The translations under genes and the position numbers were made by a program. Of a DNA stretch of 64,000 nucleotides, positions 17,949 to 25,806 are shown piece after piece. Location: the NCBI GenBank assembly GCA_040222235.1, contig JAVKDO010000143.1:62001-126000 (forward strand). The letters are read 5' to 3'. Below the pieces are notes generated by a model. It had not been told where the DNA came from, did not search any database, and was given only the letters and a program-made list of their open reading frames with translations. Positions within the stretch are counted from its first letter, which is position 1; each line of letters starts with the position of its first letter. Source of the DNA: UBA6059 sp040222235 (GTDB lineage Bacteria > Bacteroidota > Bacteroidia > Cytophagales > Cyclobacteriaceae).

Positions 17949-19805
17949 TTATTCTTTTGGAATAGCCCATTGGCCTGAATTCATTCGAGATATCTGAAGT
18001 ATTAACTTAAGGTTGGGGTTAAGTTCTTTTTCAAAGGAACTTAATATCTCCACACATTTCCGAAACCTTTTCATATCGAAATAACATATAGCAAGCTTTT
18101 CAGCGATAGCCAAGTTCCTAGATTGTACATCGAAGGCGTTTTGATAGTAGTAGGAAGCCTTTTCTAGATCTTTTTTCTGGAAATAACTAGTTCCAAAAGT
18201 GGCATTGAGCCTTGGACTGTAAGGATTATCGGGCCAAGCTTGGCGCAATTCTCCAATCGCAGTATCAAACCTTTTCATCTTATTGTATACCAACGCTTTC
18301 TGTAGATGTGGGGAATCTCCGGCTCTGTTGAGAAGATGTATACTGTTTGCTGCATTGTTAAAATAATATAGGGCAGTTTCATAGTCGCCTTGAGAACTAT
18401 TCTTTTGCCCTTTACTCATATTTTGATCAAAGAAGAGAAAAGTCAATGACCAATAAGTCGCTATTAACGCAACAAAAGTCATCAATCCCCCAACTACGAG
18501 AACACTTCTTCGAGTTACCAATCGGCCTGTCTCAGAATCGCTTAAGTGTATAATATACGCCAACAGAATACCGGCATAGGCCATATGTGATGGTTGATAA
18601 TTACCGAAACTGAAAAAATAATCCGACAAATAGGCAAGGAAACCTGCGCTTAAAACCAAGCCATATTTATCATGTATGCCCGTTTTTAATATGATTAGAC
18701 TAAGGCCGAGTAGGAACATGGAGTAAAAAAGAAATCCCACTATTCCCGTTTCTGCAAGCACTTCGAGGTATACATTATGTGCCTTCGAGATAACCGCCCT
18801 TCCAGATTTTGCTCTAGTTGGTTGGTTGCTGTTTCCGGCATAGTGAATTCTCCAATGACCAAAACCAACACCGATTATCGGGTTTGATTTGATCATATCC
18901 AAAGAGCCCTTCCAGATGGTCAGGCGTTCTTCAATTGAAGTTTGTCGTCTATCTGCTCTCTCGCTTTTGAAGTATCGGCTAACATCACGCGAAACATTGT
19001 CAAAATAGGTTGCACCAAGGAACCCTCCCCCTGCCACAAAAACAGCCAGACTAAACCCAAATATTGTACTCTTGACTCTATTCGGATTAGTTATCAAGTA
19101 GCGTATTGCTAGTGTTGCTAGTACAACTAGTCCAAATATCAACAGGGAGAGGACGGCTGACCTTGTTTGTGAGATTGTGATACTCCACACAATTAAAGAA
19201 ATGCTGATGAGGTGAATATATCTTTTTGAACCACTTGATGAAAGAAAGCCTATTAGGGCAAAGGGAAGAATTAGAATTTGAGATGATCCAAAAAAGTTGC
19301 GGTTAAATTGTAGAGCTGTGGGAGGGCTTCCTGCAATAAGCTCTTTTGGAACTAAATCAAAGAATTGGAAAATGCCAAAAAGGCCTGAAGCACAACCAAT
19401 AATCGAGATAACGACAGCCAAGGTGGAGAGTTTTAACCCCTCTCTAAATGCGTGGAGTGATACTATTAGAAGTATCAAAAAGTTGAAGTTGATTAGGGTA
19501 GTGAAAACGCCTTCTTTTGGAACCACTCCGAGGCAAGCTGATATCAAACCTGTCAGAGCAAAAAGAGCAAAAGCCGCGAGGCTAAATACTTGATGTTTCT
19601 CTATCCATTTGTAATTGTATTTCTTGTAAAAAAAGAAGTACGAAATATATGCGCCACAAAAAATTGAAATCCCCACATGTCGGATTGCGAATCCTGGATC
19701 TGCATTAGCATTCGTGAAAACAAAAGAAGCCCATAAAAGTAGCATAACGAATAGACCATTCATCACGACTTTATCTAATCCATGAACTTGTTTAACTTGT
19801 TCCAT
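17949..19805 (-). CDS. O-antigen ligase family membrane protein with TPR repeats
   Basis: This is a 618-residue polytopic protein. About ten to twelve hydrophobic segments span residues 15-440. The Wzy_C signature region lies in the large periplasmic loop: ERLTIWKGSLDMIKSNPIIGVGFGHWRIHY, cited as RLTIWKGSLDMI and GVGFGHWR, followed by HNVYLEVLAETGIVGF. The last 170 residues carry tetratricopeptide repeats (ALYYFNNAANSIH, KASYYYQNAFDVQS). Family members join polysaccharide or glycan chains to lipid or protein carriers; the acceptor here is unknown. The gene follows the photolyase by 10 bases on the same strand, which may be a chance operon. Confidence 0.88.
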   Translation of the reverse strand: MEQVKQVHGLDKVVMNGLFVMLLLWASFVFTNANADPGFAIRHVGISIFCGAYISYFFFYKKYNYKWIEKHQVFSLAAFALFALTGLISACLGVVPKEGVFTTLINFNFLILLIVSLHAFREGLKLSTLAVVISIIGCASGLFGIFQFFDLVPKELIAGSPPTALQFNRNFFGSSQILILPFALIGFLSSSGSKRYIHLISISLIVWSITISQTRSAVLSLLIFGLVVLATLAIRYLITNPNRVKSTIFGFSLAVFVAGGGFLGATYFDNVSRDVSRYFKSERADRRQTSIEERLTIWKGSLDMIKSNPIIGVGFGHWRIHYAGNSNQPTRAKSGRAVISKAHNVYLEVLAETGIVGFLFYSMFLLGLSLIILKTGIHDKYGLVLSAGFLAYLSDYFFSFGNYQPSHMAYAGILLAYIIHLSDSETGRLVTRRSVLVVGGLMTFVALIATYWSLTFLFFDQNMSKGQKNSSQGDYETALYYFNNAANSIHLLNRAGDSPHLQKALVYNKMKRFDTAIGELRQAWPDNPYSPRLNATFGTSYFQKKDLEKASYYYQNAFDVQSRNLAIAEKLAICYFDMKRFRKCVEILSSFEKELNPNLKLILQISRMNSGQWAIPKE

Positions 19806-19815
19806 TCATCCCCTG

Positions 19816-21345
19816 CTACAACTCCTCAATATTAGCAATATATTCTTCCGCTTGCTTCAGAATCGCCTCCTTATTCTTCAATTTATCTAGTGTTCGATAG
19901 GCCATACCGATACGAGGGTTCTTCTTAAGCTTATCTTCATTCCTATTGTAAAAATGCCAGTACAGGCTGTTAAAAGGGCAAGCTCCTTCACCGGTTTTCT
20001 TCGTTTGTGAATAGTGGCAGCTACCGCAATAGTTGCTCATCTTGTTGATGTAGTTGGCACTAGAGACGTAAGGTTTGGTACCCACGATCCCACAATCAGC
20101 AAACTGGCTCATGCCGCGCGTGTTGGTGATTTCAACCCACTCGATGGCGTCTATGTAGATGCCCAGGTACCAACGATCAATCTCGTCAGGGTCTACTCCG
20201 GCCAGTAAGGCAAAATTGCCAGTAACCATCAATCGCTGGATATGGTGGGCATAGGACAGATTGAGTGACTGGTTTATCGCATGTCGCATGCATGCCATTT
20301 TGGTGTCACCTGTCCAATACCAACTTGGAAGCTTCGCCTTTTGCTCCAGAAAATTCAATTGCTTGAACTCAGGCATCTTCGCCCAGTAGATACCTCGCAT
20401 ATATTCTCGCCAGCCAATAATCTGACGTACAAACCCTTCGATCTGAGCAATAGAAATGGACTCTTGATGTTTCTCCCAGTAATCAACAGCCCTTCTCACT
20501 ACTTCCAGAGGGCTGATCATCTTTGTATTCAACGAAAATGAAATCAGGCTATGGTTGAGAAAACTGTGCTCATCGTGCATTGCGTCCTGATATTTACCAA
20601 ACGCTGGTAAAGCGACCCCCAGAAAATGATTTAGTGCTTCGAGACTTTCCTGTCTGTCCAGTGGCCATCTTAAGTGCTTTGGGTCAATATTGCCAATGAA
20701 TTCTACCCCCTCCGACTCTATCAAATCAACCAGCTCTGTTACATCATGGTCGAAGTGTAGTCGCTTGGGTAAGCTCACATCATCATCGAGCTTCTCCCTG
20801 TTGTCATGATCATAGTTCCATTGTCCGGTCATCGGCTCACCATTATCCATCAGCACATTAAACTTTTTCCGCATATACCGATAAAATGACTCCATCAGGA
20901 AAGTTTTTTTGCCTTCAAAGAATTCATTTAATTCAGTCCGCGTGGTTAGAAAATGCTCCGTATCATATGCCTCCCAGGAGATATCTAGAGCGTCACAAAA
21001 CTCTCTTAACTGCTCATCCAACCGGTGCTCATCAGGCAGTAAGTATTCGAACTTCTCTATCTCATATTCCTCGATTAACCAACTCAAGTTATTCGTTAAC
21101 GATTGAGTGTTTTCCTCAGAATCTAGTGTCAGATATTTGACCTTATGTCCTTGCTTTTCAAGGTGTTGGGAAAACCTTCTCATTGCGCCAAAGAAGCTGA
21201 CGATCTTCTGGATATGATGCTTGACATAGTCCGTTTCTTGTCGCATCTCCATCATGACATATAGGACATCATCACCAGTTTTTTCGAACCATGAATGTTG
21301 GTAATTGAGCTGGTCTCCGAGGATAAGTCTTAAGGTTTTTGGCAT
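19816..21345 (-). CDS. Cryptochrome/photolyase with iron-sulfur cluster (PhrB/CryB type)
   Basis: I place the start at ATG 21345 (MPKTLRLILGDQL); the longer frame begins with GTG and adds seven non-conserved residues. The protein has the deoxyribodipyrimidine photolyase-related (DPRP) N-terminus and a C-terminal FAD domain. Four cysteines are expected to bind a 4Fe-4S cluster: one in MACMRHA or ADCGIV, and NYCGSCHYSQ plus GACPFN near residue 450. Proteins of this type repair (6-4) photoproducts or act as blue-light receptors. The length of 509 residues is normal. It sits divergently from the methionine unit. Confidence 0.93.
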   Translation of the reverse strand: MPKTLRLILGDQLNYQHSWFEKTGDDVLYVMMEMRQETDYVKHHIQKIVSFFGAMRRFSQHLEKQGHKVKYLTLDSEENTQSLTNNLSWLIEEYEIEKFEYLLPDEHRLDEQLREFCDALDISWEAYDTEHFLTTRTELNEFFEGKKTFLMESFYRYMRKKFNVLMDNGEPMTGQWNYDHDNREKLDDDVSLPKRLHFDHDVTELVDLIESEGVEFIGNIDPKHLRWPLDRQESLEALNHFLGVALPAFGKYQDAMHDEHSFLNHSLISFSLNTKMISPLEVVRRAVDYWEKHQESISIAQIEGFVRQIIGWREYMRGIYWAKMPEFKQLNFLEQKAKLPSWYWTGDTKMACMRHAINQSLNLSYAHHIQRLMVTGNFALLAGVDPDEIDRWYLGIYIDAIEWVEITNTRGMSQFADCGIVGTKPYVSSANYINKMSNYCGSCHYSQTKKTGEGACPFNSLYWHFYNRNEDKLKKNPRIGMAYRTLDKLKNKEAILKQAEEYIANIEEL

Positions 21346-21398
21346 AGCTATGAAACCCACTTGCACAACTGAAGTTCGAGAAAATTTTTATTGCAAAG

Positions 21399-21430
21399 TT
21401 TGGAAACATTAAAATCGACCTCTACGTTTG
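21399..21430 (+). promoter_or_regulatory. Bacteroidota-type promoter of the metY-metX unit
   Basis: TTTG at 21399-21402, a 20-base spacer, then TACGTTTG at 21423-21430 fits the Bacteroidota primary-sigma consensus TTTG-N19-21-TANNTTTG exactly. Transcription would begin near 21437, just ahead of the SAM-I riboswitch. Confidence 0.8.
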
Positions 21431-21459
21431 TCTACTCAAGTCAATTATTCCGGTAGTTG

Positions 21460-21559
21460 ATTTATAAAGAAGCGTGGAGAGACAGGCTCTATGAAGCGCT
21501 AGCAACCAGGACGCAAATCCAAGGTGCTAATTCCTGATCCCCAAGGGGAGAATATAAAT
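21460..21559 (+). promoter_or_regulatory. SAM-I (S-box) riboswitch
   Basis: The core matches the S-box consensus: GAGAGACAGGCTCTATGAAG (21477-21496), then CGCTAGCAACC, then AAGGTGCTAATTCC. The closing P1 stem is a perfect 7-bp pair, ATTTATA at 21460-21466 with TATAAAT at 21553-21559. It lies 250 bases upstream of metY and about 23 bases after the predicted transcription start. SAM binding should turn down the methionine genes. No T-run follows P1 directly, so the switch may act through the leader ORF or by other means. Confidence 0.93.
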
Positions 21560-21570
21560 GGAAATTACCG

Positions 21571-21702
21571 ATGAAAAGTCAAAAGACACCAAGTAAAGCT
21601 TCAAGCAAATCCGCCTTCGACAATCAGTCGCTCGGACGAATCTCTATTTCATTTCGCAAAGCTTCATACAGCTACTGTTGTATGTGCTGTTGTTGCTATT
21701 AA
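21571..21702 (+). CDS. Cys-rich 43-residue leader peptide between riboswitch and metY
   Basis: An ATG at 21571, 11 bases after the riboswitch, opens a 43-codon frame ending TAA at 21702. The middle is DNQSLGRISISFRKASYSY and the last residues are CCMCCCCY: six Cys and one Met in the final eight codons. This is what an attenuation leader looks like, with ribosome speed at Cys codons reporting on Cys-tRNA supply. It precedes genes for sulfur incorporation into homocysteine, which fits. The frame is short and unconfirmed, but the codon run is very unlikely by chance. Poly-Cys leader ORFs that sense cysteine are known in mycobacteria. I know of no described case behind a SAM riboswitch. Confidence 0.7.
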   Translation: MKSQKTPSKASSKSAFDNQSLGRISISFRKASYSYCCMCCCCY

Positions 21703-21754
21703 GGTCTGAGCGTTACCTAGCACAGTACCCTACGCCGTAGACTTAGCACTACGG
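21665..21754 (+). promoter_or_regulatory. Candidate attenuator structures over and after the leader ORF
   Basis: Several pairings compete. CATACA (21665-21670) pairs with TGTATG (21679-21684) over the Cys codons. TGTGCT (21683-21688) can instead pair with AGCACA (21719-21724). Farther on, CCGTAG (21735-21740) pairs with CTACGG (21749-21754). Ribosome position on the Cys run would decide among the first two. No classic T-run terminator was found, so control could be translational or Rho-dependent. This is inference from base pairing by eye. Confidence 0.4.
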
Positions 21755-21809
21755 AAGCGTGCACACCCATTCCAAAAACAAATTATTTAGTCAATAAACA
21801 TCTTAAATC

Positions 21810-23135
21810 ATGTCAGAATTAAAATTTGAAACTCTTCAGCTCCACGCTGGCCAGGAAGTAGACGAAACCACGAGATCTCGTGCAGTGCCCATTTACCAAA
21901 CCTCATCTTACACTTTTAAGAACGCAGAGCATGGAGCTAACCTCTTTGCACTCAAGGAGTTTGGCAACATCTATACTAGGATCATGAACCCAACGACAGA
22001 TGTGTTTGAGAAGCGCATCGCGGCACTCGAAGGTGGCGTGGCTGCCGTTGGTACAGCTTCTGGCCAGGCAGCTCAGTTTCTCGCGTTGAACAACATATTG
22101 CAAACAGGTGACAGCCTCGTGTCCACCAGTCACCTCTACGGCGGCACTTATAATCAGTTCAAAGTGGCCTTTAAGCGACTAGGTATTGAAGCACGTTTTG
22201 CTAAGGATGATCATCCCGAATCTATCGAGAATTTGATTGACGAAACGACTAAGGCCATCTACCTGGAGAGCATTGGCAATGGCGAGTTTAATGTGCCAGA
22301 CTTTGAAGCGATTGCTGCTGTAGCAAAGAAGCATGACATTCCGCTAGTCGTGGACAATACCTTCGGTGCTGGCGGCTATCTCTTCCAGCCCTTGAAGCAT
22401 GGTGCCAATATCGTCGTAGAGTCGGCAACTAAGTGGATAGGCGGTCATGGTACCTCGATCGGTGGTGTGATTGTGGATGGTGGCAACTACAATTGGGGGA
22501 ATGGGAAATTCCCTCAGTTCTCTGAGCCATCTGAAGGCTATCACGGGCTGAACTTCTGGGAAGTTTTCGGTGAGGGTAATCCACTTGGCTTGCCCAATAT
22601 TGCCTACGCCATTCGGGTACGTGTAGAGGGACTGAGAGATTTTGGTCCAGCGCAGAGCCCATTCAACTCATTCCTGTTGCTTCAAGGTTTAGAGACACTT
22701 TCGCTTCGAGTTGAGAGAACTGTAGAGAATGCCCTTCACCTAGCGGAATGGTTAGAAAATCATGAACTAGTAGAGAGTGTGAACTATCCTGGCCTAGCTA
22801 GCAGCAAGTACCATGAGTCGGCTAAGAAGTACTTGAAAAAGGGCTTTGGTGGAGTTTTCACCTTCAAGATAAGAGGCGGAAAGGCTGTCGCTGAGAAGTT
22901 TGCTAATGCGCTTAAGTTAGTGAGTCACCTAGCCAATGTCGGTGATAGCAAGACGCTCATTATCCATCCTTCGTCAACCACGCACCAACAGCTCAGTGAG
23001 CAGGAGCAACTTGACTCAGGGGTAGATCCAAACCTCCTTCGCGTTTCAGTAGGTATTGAACATATCGATGATATCAAGGCAGATTTCGAGCAGGCATTTG
23101 AAGTAGTGTCAGAAGACGTTTTAGCATTAGCATAA
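21810..23135 (+). CDS. metY: O-acetylhomoserine aminocarboxypropyltransferase (sulfhydrylase)
   Basis: This PLP enzyme of the Cys/Met-metabolism family uses sulfide and O-acetylhomoserine to make homocysteine; many members also act on O-acetylserine. The PLP lysine is Lys208 in ESATKWIGGHGTS. The PLP phosphate site YTRIMNPTTDVFEKR and the acidic DNTFGAGG strand are present. At 441 residues it has the MetY length (cystathionine enzymes are near 390). metX follows 3 bases after the stop, and the SAM-I riboswitch and Cys-rich leader lie upstream. Confidence 0.96.
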   Translation: MSELKFETLQLHAGQEVDETTRSRAVPIYQTSSYTFKNAEHGANLFALKEFGNIYTRIMNPTTDVFEKRIAALEGGVAAVGTASGQAAQFLALNNILQTGDSLVSTSHLYGGTYNQFKVAFKRLGIEARFAKDDHPESIENLIDETTKAIYLESIGNGEFNVPDFEAIAAVAKKHDIPLVVDNTFGAGGYLFQPLKHGANIVVESATKWIGGHGTSIGGVIVDGGNYNWGNGKFPQFSEPSEGYHGLNFWEVFGEGNPLGLPNIAYAIRVRVEGLRDFGPAQSPFNSFLLLQGLETLSLRVERTVENALHLAEWLENHELVESVNYPGLASSKYHESAKKYLKKGFGGVFTFKIRGGKAVAEKFANALKLVSHLANVGDSKTLIIHPSSTTHQQLSEQEQLDSGVDPNLLRVSVGIEHIDDIKADFEQAFEVVSEDVLALA

Positions 23136-23138
23136 ACA

Positions 23139-24176
23139 ATGGTAGACCATCACACTTTTGAATATCAAGATTCATTTGAGCTGGAAACCGGGCATGTACT
23201 TCCTGGTTTTCAGCTACAATACGCCACAGCTGGCCGACTCAATTCCGATAGGTCTAATGTTGTGTGGGTCTGCCACGCCTTGACAGGCAGTGCCGATTTT
23301 CAGGAGTGGTGGCCTGGTTTGTTTGAGTCGGGTGCATTGTTCGATCCAGAGGAGTATTTCGTCATTTGTGCTAACGCAATTGGTGGCTGCTATGGCTCTA
23401 CGGGTCCCCTGAGCATAAATTCTCAAACCGGCCATCCATTCTACCATGATTTTCCGGAGCTTACCAATCGAGATATTGTCGAGACCTTTGACCAGCTTCG
23501 CCAGCATCTTGGCATCCCATCAATCCATGTTTTGATCGGGGGTTCACTGGGTGGGCAGCATGCCGTGGAATGGGCGATCCAATGCCCTGATGAGATTGAG
23601 CACCTGATCGGTGTAGCGACAAATGCGGTTCATTCTCCTTGGGGTATAGCCTTCAACGAATCACAGCGCATGGCCATCTCCAACGATCCAACCTGGAAGG
23701 AAGCCAGTGAAACCGCCGGTATCAATGGCATGAAGACAGCACGTGGGATCGCGCTACTCTCCTACCGGAACTATGGCATTTATCAGGATACCCAGGACGA
23801 TAGCCAAGAATACAAAGTGGGTAATTTCAAAGCAGCTTCCTACCAGCAATATCAGGGCGAGAAGCTGGCTAAGCGGTTCAATGCCTTTACCTATTGGACG
23901 CTTGCTACCGCAATGGACTCGCATAACGTAGGTCGAAACAGAGGCAGCATAGAAGCGGCTTTGGGTCAGATCAGGGCTAAGTCGATGTTCATTGGTATAC
24001 GTTCGGACGTACTGTTTCCGATTGAGGAACAGATTTTCTTAGCAGCAAATACAAGACGATCAGCACTCGATATCATTGATTCGAGATACGGTCACGACGG
24101 CTTTCTGGTAGAGACGGATCAGATATCCAGGAGTATTAGGAACTTCTATCAGAAAAATGTGAACGTACTTGTTTAA
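23139..24176 (+). CDS. metX: Homoserine O-acetyltransferase
   Basis: MetX acetylates homoserine with acetyl-CoA and so makes the MetY substrate. This is an alpha/beta hydrolase fold: nucleophile Ser136 in GGSLGGQHAVEW, an acid Asp in RSDVLFP and His319 in YGHDGFL. The oxyanion and substrate loop CHALTGSAD is present. The 345-residue length is normal. The gene is translated just behind metY. Its stop overlaps the opposing decarboxylase stop by 4 bases. Some homologues use succinyl-CoA; acetyl is assumed from the partnership with MetY. Confidence 0.95.
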   Translation: MVDHHTFEYQDSFELETGHVLPGFQLQYATAGRLNSDRSNVVWVCHALTGSADFQEWWPGLFESGALFDPEEYFVICANAIGGCYGSTGPLSINSQTGHPFYHDFPELTNRDIVETFDQLRQHLGIPSIHVLIGGSLGGQHAVEWAIQCPDEIEHLIGVATNAVHSPWGIAFNESQRMAISNDPTWKEASETAGINGMKTARGIALLSYRNYGIYQDTQDDSQEYKVGNFKAASYQQYQGEKLAKRFNAFTYWTLATAMDSHNVGRNRGSIEAALGQIRAKSMFIGIRSDVLFPIEEQIFLAANTRRSALDIIDSRYGHDGFLVETDQISRSIRNFYQKNVNVLV

Positions 24177-25624
24177 GAAGCGATTTCTTCTTTCGCTTTT
24201 GATCCCAAATCTCGTAATACCGTAAAAAGGTAATCGATATCTGCTGAAGTTCTTCGATGATTGGTAAGGTTGATACGCAATGAAGTACGGCCTTTGATTT
24301 TCGTACCTGCAAAGAAAACCCTCCCGTCTTCTTCGATGAGTTGAAGCAATCGATTATTGAGTGCGTCTAACTCCTCGGGCGAGTACTGACCAGCACCAAC
24401 ATAACGGAAACAAACTATCGAAAGAGGCACTGGTGCCAACAGCTCAAAGTCTTTACTGGTCTCGATAGTTTCTTTCGCATATCTCGCCAGCAGACAATCA
24501 TTTTCAATAGCCTTTTGCAGCTGTTCAGCTCCATACGTTTTGAAAGTCATCCATACCTTCAGCGCCTTAAAATCCTTAGTCAGTTGAAGGTTAAAGTCCA
24601 TCAGGTCTTCCCGATCAGACTGTTCCTTTCCTCCCTTGAGGTAGTCAGACACTATACTAAAGGTGTCACGCAAGTGTTCTTTGTTCTTAACAATTACACA
24701 GGCCACTTCGAAAGGCACAAAAAACCATTTGTGCGGGTTGAGCAGTATCGAGTCTGCTAGCTCAAGTCCGTCAAACTGTTCCCCAACAATGTCAGTGCCA
24801 GCCCCAGGCAAGCCATAAGCCCCATCGATGATGTACCACAGATTGTACTTCTTCGCAAGCTCTCCAATTGCTCTCAGTGGATCGACCGAACCCGTATTGG
24901 TAGTGCCAGCAATCCCCACGATACAGGACGGTAGAAATCCTTTCTCCCGGTCTTCGATTATTGCTACTTCAAGCAATTCGAGATTGATCTTGAAATCACT
25001 ATCCACCGGTATCTTCCTCAAGTATTTTTTGCCCAACCCGAGCATATCCATCCCCTTGTCAATGCTGGAGTGCCCTTGCTCGGAGACATACACGGTCATG
25101 ATGGGCGCATTGTAGATGCCCTCATTGGCCATGTCTATAGGGCATTTCACTTTCCGCATTACCGCTAGGTTCAGAAAGTTGGCCACCGAGCCCCCACTCA
25201 CAAGCACACCGGCTGATTCTGAAGGATAACCGATGAAGTCACATATCCATCGAATGACGATCTTTTCAATCTCAGAATTAGCGGGTGCGCTATGCCACTT
25301 CAGATTGTTCTGATTGAGGGCATTCCGCAATATTTCCGCTAGGATAGCCGCCTGGTTGCCTCCTCCGGTGATGTAGCCATAGTAGTTGGGGCTAGGATTG
25401 AAGTTGGAAGTCTCGAAGACCTTGGTGCGGATCGTTTCGAGCAGCTCCTCGGCTTCACTACCCTTGCCCGGTAGGGGCTCATCGAATATAGCTTGGATTT
25501 CCGCAGGGCTATGATTATTGTATATTGGTTTCTCCCTCAGGTGCGAACCGTACCATTCGTTAATAATATCGGCACTTTGTGCGATGAGGGCTTTAAACCT
25601 GCTGGGATCAAAATCTAATGACAT
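24173..25624 (-). CDS. PLP-dependent group II decarboxylase (aromatic amino acid/glutamate type)
   Basis: This 483-residue PLP enzyme has the group II decarboxylase layout. An N-terminal helical part contains SPNYYGYITGGGNQAA. GVLVSGGSVANF binds PLP. The acidic strand is WYIIDGAYGLPGAG, and the PLP lysine is in LLNPHKWFFVPFE near residue 300. It would remove the carboxyl group from an amino acid such as tryptophan, tyrosine or DOPA; the substrate is not clear. It runs convergently to metX and has its own 180-base upstream gap, in which TTAGC/GCTAA forms a small hairpin (25726-25742) but no clear promoter was found. Confidence 0.88.
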   Translation of the reverse strand: MSLDFDPSRFKALIAQSADIINEWYGSHLREKPIYNNHSPAEIQAIFDEPLPGKGSEAEELLETIRTKVFETSNFNPSPNYYGYITGGGNQAAILAEILRNALNQNNLKWHSAPANSEIEKIVIRWICDFIGYPSESAGVLVSGGSVANFLNLAVMRKVKCPIDMANEGIYNAPIMTVYVSEQGHSSIDKGMDMLGLGKKYLRKIPVDSDFKINLELLEVAIIEDREKGFLPSCIVGIAGTTNTGSVDPLRAIGELAKKYNLWYIIDGAYGLPGAGTDIVGEQFDGLELADSILLNPHKWFFVPFEVACVIVKNKEHLRDTFSIVSDYLKGGKEQSDREDLMDFNLQLTKDFKALKVWMTFKTYGAEQLQKAIENDCLLARYAKETIETSKDFELLAPVPLSIVCFRYVGAGQYSPEELDALNNRLLQLIEEDGRVFFAGTKIKGRTSLRINLTNHRRTSADIDYLFTVLRDLGSKAKEEIAS

Positions 25625-25806
25625 GGGGCGTAGGTTCAGTTTTGTGACTGTGTTGAGAGGTTAACAATTAATAATGAGGTCTGATTAGGATAAATGCGCC
25701 AATGATTACAATCTTCGTAAGATAATTAGCCGGTAAAGCTAATTCCAAAGTAGTAAGGGACGTTATAAGCTATGGAAAGCTAAATGCAAATTCAAAACTG
25801 TAAGCA

